This document shows, one piece after another, positions 52,486 through 60,092 of a DNA stretch of 64,000 bases (positions are counted from its first letter, which is position 1; the number at the start of each line of letters is the position of its first letter). Under the pieces are notes generated by a model. It was not told the DNA's origin. It did not search any database and saw nothing but the letters and a program-made list of their open reading frames with translations. Source of the stretch: Paenibacillus sp. PCH8 (lineage in GTDB: Bacteria > Bacillota > Bacilli > Paenibacillales > Paenibacillaceae); NCBI RefSeq assembly GCF_002968835.1, contig NZ_PKQK01000003.1, positions 868,001-932,000 of the forward strand, given 5' to 3'. The position numbers and the translations under genes are program-made.

Positions 52486-53523
52486 ATGAAAACGTTAAAG
52501 CCAAGAGTCTTTATTGGCTGCTCGCTGGAAGCGAAGCCGATTGCAGCCGCAGTACACGAAAACTTACGTTTTTCAGCCGAAGTTACCCCTTGGTACTCCG
52601 GAGTTTTTAATCCAAGCAGCTATACGATGGACGACCTGGAAGTAGAAGTCCGTACAACAGACTTTGCCATTTTTATTTTTCATCCGGATGATATATCCAA
52701 AATTCGCGGGAAGTACTATGCCTCTGTCCGTGATAATACAATGCTGGAAATGGGTCTATTTATGGGCCGTCTGGGACGAAAGCGTATTTTTTTCATTCTT
52801 CCTGAAGATATTACGGACATTAAGGATGCTGCCAAAGTCGAAGGATTGCGGATGCCCACCGATCTGCTGGGACTAAATCCGCTCGTGTATGAGATTCGTT
52901 CTGACGGAAAGTGGGCGCCAGCCGTCTCGGTGGCATGTTCCAAAATTGCAGACAGTATTGAGGAACAAGGACGCTGGAGTGATCCAGAATTGGAGAATAT
53001 TATTGAGAAGCACAAACGTACTGAGGGAGAAGCAAGGTTACAACTGCTCAAGTTGCTACGGTTCTTTAGGGAATTGCTGCGTACCCGCAAAGCAGATGCC
53101 AAGATGCTGGATCGAATGAGCGATGCCTTGCGTACCGCCTTTGTCTCTCATCCTCCATTCGCTGTACGTGGCACAGCCATATACCGGACAGATGACAGTG
53201 GTTATATTGAGCAATTATGTGGTAATGTTGGAGAACCAGGGAGAAAATATGACCTGTCCGCTAACGACGATAAACAACCGGATGATCCCAAGCGCATCCT
53301 GGTGATCGATTCTTACCGGGAGAACAAGATCAAGATCAACCTGTATGATGATTACCTTGAGAAAGAGTATCTGCTATGCTATCCTGTAGGCAAGAGGTAT
53401 GTAATCACCGTTCACATTATTGGACATATTGAAGCGGATGAGGCGGTATTTCAGCAGATTGACTTACAGAATCGTCAACTGTTCAACGCCATCAACGATT
53501 TGTTAGGAGGCGAACCGGAATGA
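52486..53523 (+). CDS. TIR-like (CAP12/Pycsar type) protein with a possible GAF-like C-terminal domain
   Basis: 345 residues, soluble. Residues 6-110 form a TIR-like domain of the PF10137 type: RVFIGCSLEAKPIAAAVHEN, EVRTTDFAIFIFHPDD and VRDNTMLEMGLFMGRLGRKR. The Glu at 88 lies in the DNxxxExGxFxGxLGR motif, the place of the catalytic Glu of TIR NADases in bacterial CBASS and Pycsar effectors. A helical linker (150-215) leads to an alpha/beta domain (218-340) that may be GAF-like; that is an inference. ATG at 52486 with GAGGCGG upstream. The downstream gene overlaps by ATGA. No cyclase, STING or nuclease gene is near, so it may act alone. NAD+ hydrolysis is a prediction. Confidence 0.72.
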   Translation: MKTLKPRVFIGCSLEAKPIAAAVHENLRFSAEVTPWYSGVFNPSSYTMDDLEVEVRTTDFAIFIFHPDDISKIRGKYYASVRDNTMLEMGLFMGRLGRKRIFFILPEDITDIKDAAKVEGLRMPTDLLGLNPLVYEIRSDGKWAPAVSVACSKIADSIEEQGRWSDPELENIIEKHKRTEGEARLQLLKLLRFFRELLRTRKADAKMLDRMSDALRTAFVSHPPFAVRGTAIYRTDDSGYIEQLCGNVGEPGRKYDLSANDDKQPDDPKRILVIDSYRENKIKINLYDDYLEKEYLLCYPVGKRYVITVHIIGHIEADEAVFQQIDLQNRQLFNAINDLLGGEPE

Positions 53524-53753
53524 AACCGGAAACTAAAAAAATAAGCAAGCGCTGGGGCAGCGAAAAAAAGGTACGCCTCAGTTCTTCGCCCGAATCATCA
53601 CGACCGGTTCCGGAACCCAAGGAAGAAGATCGTTTCCACAAGCCGGCCGTACCGCTAACGACCATTGGGCCCTCCCTAAAGGGCAAAGAAAGACCTTATA
53701 AGGTCATCCTTGAAAAAGAGGCGTTCTACGAAAAGCCTCAATATCTCGCTTAA
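53520..53753 (+). CDS. Small basic Pro-rich partner of the TIR protein
   Basis: 77 residues overlapping the TIR gene by 4 nt (ATGA), so it is translationally coupled. It is rich in Lys, Glu, Pro and Ser with no membrane segment (MKPETKKISKRWGSEKKVRL; PEPKEEDRFHKPAVPL). The middle is probably disordered and the C-terminus YKVILEKEAFYEKPQY may be a beta-hairpin. Not recognised. A regulatory, inhibitory or adaptor role for the upstream protein is inferred from coupling alone. Confidence 0.65.
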   Translation: MKPETKKISKRWGSEKKVRLSSSPESSRPVPEPKEEDRFHKPAVPLTTIGPSLKGKERPYKVILEKEAFYEKPQYLA

Positions 53754-53774
53754 TTTCTGCACCTATCATCAAAC

Positions 53775-53831
53775 CTGCCGCTGAATCGGCAGTATTGCAT
53801 AGGCCCCGCCGCCCAAGGCAGGGGCTTTTTT
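53775..53831 (+). terminator. Two-hairpin terminator after the TIR operon
   Basis: CTGCCG-CTGAAT-CGGCAG (53775-53792), then GCCCCGCC pairing with GGC-A-GGGGC (53803-53825), followed by TTTTTTG. Confidence 0.8.
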
Positions 53832-54032
53832 GTTGCTCATTTTCGTCAAAATAAAACTGCATTGAATAAGGCTCATTTGGTTTATGGCCTTAGGTTTCCT
53901 GCAAAACCCATAAATTATACCTAATTTTGGAGTGGGCTTGTCCTGATTGTTGCTTTCAGTAAATTAAAGAAGACGAAGAATGATCGTAATGGCTCACTTT
54001 TTCTTCACTACTGCTATTCCAAGCATACAATA

Positions 54033-54046
54033 AGAACATGTGTTCT
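54033..54046. promoter_or_regulatory. LexA-type palindrome with no assigned gene
   Basis: AGAACATGTGTTCT contains GAAC-N4-GTTC, matching the Firmicute LexA (DinR) box including ATGT in the centre. It lies in the 470-nt gap between the TIR operon and the SLH gene, neither of which it obviously controls. A 15-codon frame (MTYKKFDRVEFFSTK) starts downstream at about 54099. The rest of the gap is AT-rich without a gene. Confidence 0.5.
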
Positions 54047-54143
54047 GTAAATAGTAGAACATAGTTTTTTTCAAAATTATTTTTAGGAAACTATATTTAT
54101 GACCTATAAGAAGTTCGATAGAGTTGAATTTTTTTCTACAAAA

Positions 54144-54178
54144 TAAAACAGGCAACGCATACCTCGCGCTGCCTGTCT
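54144..54178 (-). terminator. Terminator after the SLH protein gene
   Basis: On the minus strand ACAGGCAGCGC pairs with GCGTTGCCTGT around GAGGTAT, followed by TTTTATTTT. Confidence 0.85.
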
Positions 54179-54223
54179 CATCAGTAATATCCAAATCATT
54201 CGTGCGTATGAACTGTCGCCCGT

Positions 54224-57200
54224 CTAGATCAGACCGGACTGTTGAAGCAATCTGCGTATAATCACAGCTGTTTCTGCTCGAGTAATCGATTGATTCGGAG
54301 CAATGGTATCTTTACCACGTCCGGACACCAGTCCGGTGGAGATGCTGGATGCTACTGCTTCTTTCGCCCAACTCGCTACCTGCTCAGCGTCTGCGTAATC
54401 AGACCATTGCTGAACGTTCCCGGCAGATACAGCTGCTTCCATTCCAGTCACTGCCATAGCTCGTGCAATGAGCGCCATCGCTTCCTGACGAGTAATCTGT
54501 GTCTGTGGACGGAATGTTCCATCTTCATATCCATCGATTAGACCATAGCTGGACGCTGTGTTCACAGCACTCGCGTACCACTCGCTTCCGCTCACGTCAT
54601 TGAAGGAGTTAACCTGTTCTCCAAGTTTTAATCCTAATCCACGTACCAGTATGGCAGCGAACTCTGCGCGTGTAACTCCACGGTTCGGTTCAAAGGTAGT
54701 GTCCGTGATGCCCTCGATAACCATACGTGAACCCATATCATTCACTTCTGTCTCGGCCCAGTGTTGGGCAACATCGGTGAACGTATGCGGGTGCCAGATA
54801 ACGGCATACACACTGTTGGTCAAGCTGTTAATCTGTGCCTGATATACCCCATTGACCTGTGTAATTTTTGTAGGTACATGTCGTACAATTCCTTCTGCAT
54901 CCACGACAACACCTGTGGTGATCTGGTTAGGATCAACGTTAGCTGGTAATGCAATTGTACGTGATACATAGCTATTGAACTTATCCACGCTCACGGATTT
55001 GCCATTGAAGGTGGCTGTTACTTTAAAATCAACTGGTGCTCCCAGAAGAGTATATCCATTTTGCTGAGCTGCTGACTGTGCTGTCTGTATCACTGCTTCT
55101 GTCGGCTGTGAAATTTCAATTTGCAGTTTGATGTTCTCCAAGGAATTGTCAGAATTCATACCCAGTTGCTGCGCGAGCTGCTCAATATTAACCTGTTGTG
55201 CAGGCAACGTGTAAGAGGCAATATCCGTTTGAAGCACTAGTACGGCTTGTTTATCAGCCATGAGTTTGACGGTCTGCCCCGTCAGTTCACCTACGATCTG
55301 ATCTCCTGGGCTGTTGCCTTTCACGGGAATCGTGACAATGGCGTTGTTCCCCTCGGTTTGAAGTTTCTGTGCAATGAGAGCTGCGTCTACTGTAAGCGTT
55401 ACAACTTTTCGCCCGTTCACTTCAGTAGTAGTTAAGCTTCCAGCGTTCTCAGCTTTACCGTTCACGAGTACCTGAGCACCTGTAGTTGGCGGAGTTAAGA
55501 CGGGAGTAGTCACTGGTGTAACTGCACTACTTCCACCAGAACTGGAACCCCCAGAGTTGCCAGATCCTCCACCGGAGTTTCCATTGCCACCCGATCCGCC
55601 TGAACTATCACTATTGCGCTTGATGTTGAGCGTATATGTTTTTTTGCTTACTCCATCCAATGCAGTCACTTCAATCGTAATTGTATTCATACCACTGACT
55701 AACTGCACGACTGTACTATTACCATTCACACCATTAATTTTCACTGTGGTTCCAGTTTGATCCGGTTTAACGCTAATTTCAGTCGTGCTAACGGAGCTAC
55801 TGACCGTTGCTTCATAGATCTCTACATCTGGATTGAATGTCGGAGATAATGTGATCGAAGGTAGAGCTATTTCACTCAACTTGGCATTGGTGATGTCAAT
55901 TCGATTGATATTAAGTTTATAGTCGTTACTAGTGCCGTCTTCCGCCTGAACATTAATGTTTACCAGGTTTGAGCCGTATACTAGATCCGTAACTGTGTAA
56001 GTGTATATACCATCCGTCACGGTTTCACCTGTAGCACCTGTTACGTGTACAACTTGTCCTTCATTTGCTTTACCTAGAGAGAAGTCTACACTTGTCACGT
56101 CAGATTCAACATCAACGCGATAATCAAGCTCATCTACAGAGAAATCCGGTGTCAGCTGTCCTGAACTTACCGTAAGTGTGGAGAGTGTTGCTGTCGATGA
56201 CTTCCATTTCGCATAAAGCGTAATATTCTGCGTCAGACTCGTATTGAAGTCAAAAGCTTGCAGCAGTTGGCTATCCTGATACCAGCCCGAGAATGTGTAA
56301 CCTGCTTTCTCCGGAGCGTCAGGATTCACTGCCGAGCTATTGTAGTTCACCTTTTGATTGTCAATCTCGGTTCCGCCATTCGATTCAAAACTAATATTTA
56401 CATACAGTGGTTGCCACTGTGCATAGAGCGTAACATCACTATCGTTCATGGAGAATGTATCTGCTGCGCTGTAGCTGGTTCCGCTGCCATCTGCTGCTGT
56501 ATTCCATCCCGTGAACTGATGATCTTCCCATTCCAGTTCTCCAGTGTTGTCTAGCACAGTTACTGTTGTATCTTTTTGATACTTGTTGTTGTCGATGGGA
56601 ACAATTCCTGTGTTCCCGCCATTGGCGTTGTAAGTCACTGAATGTTCTGTAGAGAGTGTCATGACAGTCAGCTTGTAATTTTTATTTCCGTCCGCATAAG
56701 CAACGTAGGGATTTCCGTTTGGACCAAAAGCAAGCGAAGTGTCGTTTATTTGACCTGCAGAGAACGGTTTACCACCAACCACAGTCCATTGACTTCCGTC
56801 AAGCTTCATCATTACACCCTGCGGTTCCATACTAAAATTAACAAGATTTTTAAAAGCTGTATACGGAATACCTTGAGGGTCAAAAGCAAGTGACATACTA
56901 TTTAGCCTTCCTGATGAGAATCCCTCATTCCCTACCACTTTCCACTGGCTGCCATTCAATTTCATTACGGTTGCTTTAAAAACTTTCGAACCATCTTCAA
57001 AAGCAACATAAGGCACATTATTCGGACCAAATGCAAGTGAAAGATAAGATGCCGAGTCTGCTGTAAATGCTGCATTCCCTACATTTTTCCATGAACCATC
57101 TGCAAACTTCATTACAGTTGCTTTTCTACTCGTTGAATCTGTATATGCGAGATGAAGAATTCCCGCATTATCAAACACTATTGGAGATAATCCAGAAGCA

Positions 57201-57808
57201 TTATTTGTTGTAAATCCGACTGGGCCAACATTTTCCCACTGATTTCCATTCAATCTTTTCACTGTAATCTTATTACTCACAGATTGATCACGGTACCCGA
57301 CATAAGGAATATTATCAGGACTAAGTGCAATTGATACATAAACCGCTGCCGCAGCTGAAAAACCAGCACTACCTACAATCTCCCATTGTTCTCCGTTAAA
57401 TTTCATAACTGTTGCCTTACTTCCATTATCACCATCCTGATAAGCCACGTATGGAGTATTATGGGAATCAAATGCGAGCGATGATCTGTTATGTATCACG
57501 CCAGTAGAGAAACCGGCAGGCCCCACGGATTGCCATGCTCCAGAAACGTATTTTAGAACCGTTGCTTTTCCGCCATTGTTTCCATCCTTAAATACGGTGT
57601 ACGGTGTACCTTCCCGATCAAAAACCAACGTAATATTCTCCGTCTGCCCTGATGTAAATCCGGCTCCGCCCACGTCTACCCATGTTCCACTTGCCGCATA
57701 AGCACGATCTACGCCCAACGTCTGAAATCCTGGAAATCCTCCAAAAGTTAAAGCAGTCACGATTAGCATCGTTATCACTTTTCTTAATCGCAGTAATCGT
57801 TTATTCAT
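54224..57808 (-). CDS. Large SLH-domain surface protein with propeller, InlB-type and cadherin-like repeats
   Basis: 1194 residues. Signal peptide about 1-38. Residues 40-380 have seven or eight degenerate repeats of about 48 residues (G-FT/S...LAFDP-G-PYVAY-D, then K-TVMK-NG-QW--VG), a probable beta-propeller. InlB B-type repeats (385-530; YNANGGNTGIVPI, FSGWYQDSQ), two cadherin-like beta-sandwiches (540-725; LTPDFSVDELDYRVDV, LSPTFNPDVEIYEATV), a Ser/Gly-rich linker (about 725-765), an unassigned domain, then three SLH domains (about 1010-1194) that bind pyruvylated wall polymer. The ATG at 57808 with GGAAGG upstream is chosen. A TATAAT on the minus strand at 58001-58006 is a possible -10. 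Confidence 0.9.
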   Translation of the reverse strand: MNKRLLRLRKVITMLIVTALTFGGFPGFQTLGVDRAYAASGTWVDVGGAGFTSGQTENITLVFDREGTPYTVFKDGNNGGKATVLKYVSGAWQSVGPAGFSTGVIHNRSSLAFDSHNTPYVAYQDGDNGSKATVMKFNGEQWEIVGSAGFSAAAAVYVSIALSPDNIPYVGYRDQSVSNKITVKRLNGNQWENVGPVGFTTNNASGLSPIVFDNAGILHLAYTDSTSRKATVMKFADGSWKNVGNAAFTADSASYLSLAFGPNNVPYVAFEDGSKVFKATVMKLNGSQWKVVGNEGFSSGRLNSMSLAFDPQGIPYTAFKNLVNFSMEPQGVMMKLDGSQWTVVGGKPFSAGQINDTSLAFGPNGNPYVAYADGNKNYKLTVMTLSTEHSVTYNANGGNTGIVPIDNNKYQKDTTVTVLDNTGELEWEDHQFTGWNTAADGSGTSYSAADTFSMNDSDVTLYAQWQPLYVNISFESNGGTEIDNQKVNYNSSAVNPDAPEKAGYTFSGWYQDSQLLQAFDFNTSLTQNITLYAKWKSSTATLSTLTVSSGQLTPDFSVDELDYRVDVESDVTSVDFSLGKANEGQVVHVTGATGETVTDGIYTYTVTDLVYGSNLVNINVQAEDGTSNDYKLNINRIDITNAKLSEIALPSITLSPTFNPDVEIYEATVSSSVSTTEISVKPDQTGTTVKINGVNGNSTVVQLVSGMNTITIEVTALDGVSKKTYTLNIKRNSDSSGGSGGNGNSGGGSGNSGGSSSGGSSAVTPVTTPVLTPPTTGAQVLVNGKAENAGSLTTTEVNGRKVVTLTVDAALIAQKLQTEGNNAIVTIPVKGNSPGDQIVGELTGQTVKLMADKQAVLVLQTDIASYTLPAQQVNIEQLAQQLGMNSDNSLENIKLQIEISQPTEAVIQTAQSAAQQNGYTLLGAPVDFKVTATFNGKSVSVDKFNSYVSRTIALPANVDPNQITTGVVVDAEGIVRHVPTKITQVNGVYQAQINSLTNSVYAVIWHPHTFTDVAQHWAETEVNDMGSRMVIEGITDTTFEPNRGVTRAEFAAILVRGLGLKLGEQVNSFNDVSGSEWYASAVNTASSYGLIDGYEDGTFRPQTQITRQEAMALIARAMAVTGMEAAVSAGNVQQWSDYADAEQVASWAKEAVASSISTGLVSGRGKDTIAPNQSITRAETAVIIRRLLQQSGLI

Positions 57809-58199
57809 CACCATCATCCTTCCGTTCGTCCTATTTAAATGCGATACTCTGTTTCATCCAGCTCGATCCCCGTCTCAACCTGCACATCTACTTGAGAGCT
57901 ACTCCACTACGTTGGTCGTATTTTCATCCAACGCACACTTGTTGAATATGTATTTTTAAATATTAGTACTCCTTTCGATGTGTTTTGAAATTTTACAGAT
58001 ATTATAACGATTTACTATAAACAAACTCTAAACAACTTCTAAACATGGTGAGTAAATTCTCCTTTCATGTTCTGTACTTCTACAATATGGAATTGCGTAT
58101 ATCCCTTATCCCATAAGGGTTTCAAGTGATTTAAACTGCTTTAAGAAAGAATGTAAATATTTTCAGGTTGAAACCTGCATGACTCAGGATTATGCTGAC
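57809..58199. other. AT-rich intergenic region between SLH and YhjD-like genes
   Basis: About 390 nt without a gene. It holds the SLH leader with a stray AAAGGAG (minus strand, near 57970) that precedes no usable start, and a TATAAT candidate at 58001-58006. Nothing else is seen. Confidence 0.5.
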
Positions 58200-58226
58200 T
58201 ATAATATAAACAGGAACATTTGTTCC
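58200..58226 (+). promoter_or_regulatory. -10 box followed by a LexA box
   Basis: TATAAT (58200-58205) is followed by GGAACATTTGTTCC (58213-58226), a perfect palindrome with GAAC-N4-GTTC. The box covers the expected start of transcription, 41 nt before the next gene's ATG, so SOS control is likely. Confidence 0.65.
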
Positions 58227-58266
58227 TTAATTAGAACGATATATTTATGGCTAAGGAAGTGAACAT

Positions 58267-58653
58267 ATGGCCTCCTCTTCCACTTCAGCTCCAACTCCTG
58301 TGGATGAAGATCATCGTCTGATCAAAGGTATGGTTGTGCGTACGCTTTTGCTGGATGTACTGGAACGGGATATTCGAACTCTGGATACGCTGCTTCTGAA
58401 AATGCCCGAGGTCTATATTCTGTCGCTCACTTGCATTCAGAATGAAGTAATTAAGGAGATGCTGGGACTGCGCAAACAGATGAGAACCCGTGGAGTAAAA
58501 GTTCTGGAGGAAACGCGGGGAAAGGATGGCATTGAAACCGTTTATTTGTGCAGGGGATACATGCAACAGTTCTATATGCTTTGGACATTTGCACGCAATG
58601 AGGTCAAAAAAGAGCTGAGTCGCCATCTGCAGATGGATCTGACGCAAACGTGA
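58267..58653 (+). CDS. Small YhjD-like protein, probably SOS-controlled
   Basis: 128 residues, helical and without signal or membrane segments. It has MVVRTLLLDVLERDIRTLDT near 22-41, an amphipathic helix (VIKEMLGLRKQMRTRGVKVL) and a C-terminal YLCRGYMQQFYMLWTFARNE helix. The pattern resembles B. subtilis YhjD-type proteins (a VFERD helix, a helix-helix-KVVE turn, then YKGY), a weak resemblance. ATG has AAGGAAGTG upstream. The LexA-like palindrome at 58213 suggests induction by DNA damage. Function unknown. Confidence 0.6.
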   Translation: MASSSTSAPTPVDEDHRLIKGMVVRTLLLDVLERDIRTLDTLLLKMPEVYILSLTCIQNEVIKEMLGLRKQMRTRGVKVLEETRGKDGIETVYLCRGYMQQFYMLWTFARNEVKKELSRHLQMDLTQT

Positions 58654-58762
58654 TGAACATGATTTAGCTTGCGTCCTGATCCTGCCGCGAAAAACCGTTC
58701 AGACTTTCTCCGTACAAAAGGGTTGAACGGGTTGACCATGGCATGCTGTGTTCATTAAGATG

Positions 58763-58809
58763 GAGAAGACATATCCAACCATTCCAATCCGGGAAAAGGA
58801 TATGTTCTC
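58763..58809 (+). other. Leader hairpin before cysK
   Basis: GAGAA-G-ACATATCC pairs with GGATATGTTCTC (12 bp, one bulge) and a 21-nt loop, 31 nt before the cysK ATG. No T run follows. It could be an mRNA stability or regulatory element. Confidence 0.4.
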
Positions 58810-58839
58810 AATGTCTTATCAATCAAGGAGCTGTACTTT

Positions 58840-59832
58840 ATGGAACCCAATTCGAATTCTTTATCGATGTCACAAAATAATACAAAGCAACATCCTCTCG
58901 TAGCAGCGAATGTTACCGAACTGATCGGCCAGACACCTGCCGTCCGACTGAACAGACTTACAGACAGCGAATCCGCTGACGTATACGTAAAACTGGAATA
59001 CTTCAACCCAAGTGGCAGCGTCAAAGACCGTGCCGCCTACAACCTGATCGTTCAGGCTGAACGGGCAGGACTGTTGCTTCCCGGGGCAACTATTATCGAA
59101 CCGACCAGTGGCAATACGGGCATCGGTCTGGCCATGAACGCCGCTGCCAAAGGATATAAAGCCATTATGATCATGCCGGACAACATGTCCAAGGAACGCA
59201 TCAATATCCTGAAAGCTTATGGTGCAGATGTCGTGCTCACCCCTGCTGCGGAGCGGATGCCAGGTGCGATCCGCAAAGCGAAAGAGCTTCAGGCAGACAT
59301 TCCGGGCAGCTTCATTCCGCAGCAGTTCGAGAATCAGGCGAACCCGGATATTCACCGGATCACGACGGCTCCTGAGATTATGCAGCAGATGGATGGCAAA
59401 CTGGATGCTTTTATCGCCACGGCGGGAACCGGCGGCACCATTACCGGAACGGGAGAAGAACTGCGCAAGCAGTTGCCTGATATCCGTATATATGCGGTGG
59501 AGCCGAAAGGTTCTCCGGTGTTGTCCGGTGGCGAGCCCGGACCACACAAGCTCGTCGGTACAAGTCCGGGGTTCATTCCGGACATTCTGAATACCGACGT
59601 ATGGGATGCCATTATCCAAGTGTCCGATGAGGACGCACTGGATACGATGCGGCAGCTTGCTGCCCGGGAAGGGCTGTTGCTCGGCCCTTCCTCTGGCGCT
59701 TCGGTGTGGGCCGCCCTTCGCATCGCGAAGGAACTGGGGCCGGGACACCGGGTGCTCTGCATTGCGCCGGATACCGGGGAACGGTATCTGAGAGCATGGA
59801 TATTTTTTAACAAAGAGGCACCAGGAATTTAA
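58840..59832 (+). CDS. cysK: Cysteine synthase (O-acetylserine sulfhydrylase)
   Basis: PLP enzyme that makes cysteine from O-acetylserine and sulfide. 330 residues with a 25-residue N-terminal extension before LIGQTPAVRLNRLTD. PLP Lys in PSGSVKDRAAYNLI, phosphate loop EPTSGNTGIGLAMN, and the glycine-rich AGTGGTITGTGEELRK. ATG with AAGGAG 9 nt upstream. The C-terminal tail (GERYLRAWIFFNKEAPGI) differs from the usual short MDIF-like end; another frame codes MDIF-stop, so a late slip is possible. The 260 nt after the stop hold nothing recognised. Confidence 0.92.
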   Translation: MEPNSNSLSMSQNNTKQHPLVAANVTELIGQTPAVRLNRLTDSESADVYVKLEYFNPSGSVKDRAAYNLIVQAERAGLLLPGATIIEPTSGNTGIGLAMNAAAKGYKAIMIMPDNMSKERINILKAYGADVVLTPAAERMPGAIRKAKELQADIPGSFIPQQFENQANPDIHRITTAPEIMQQMDGKLDAFIATAGTGGTITGTGEELRKQLPDIRIYAVEPKGSPVLSGGEPGPHKLVGTSPGFIPDILNTDVWDAIIQVSDEDALDTMRQLAAREGLLLGPSSGASVWAALRIAKELGPGHRVLCIAPDTGERYLRAWIFFNKEAPGI

Positions 59833-60092
59833 CAAAACGAAACGAGTAAGAGAAACAGGGCATACCAACGTCAGAAAACAAACGTCAGAAAAGAAGCATT
59901 ACTAGGATCGAAAACCCATCTCTCGGACTCGACACCAGACCAACAAAGCCTGAACAACGCAAAATAAGCCCTTGCTCCCCAACAGATGTTGAATCCGCAG
60001 AGAACAAAGACTTATTAAGGACAAATATATTATTTTGAGAGAAGTGTGAAAACTCAAGAAGTATATCCTTTGTAACATGTAACATAAACGAA

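Noticed and set aside
53994..54194. A 66-codon minus-strand frame
   Set aside because: It begins inside the SLH terminator and overlaps the LexA-like palindrome; no ribosome site.
58660..58839. Possible S-box (SAM) riboswitch before cysK
   Set aside because: The leader lacks the S-box conserved segments and a terminator; only a simple hairpin is present.
58870..59868. A 332-codon minus-strand reading frame opposite cysK
   Set aside because: Shadow of the cysteine synthase frame in a GC-rich stretch; no ribosome site.
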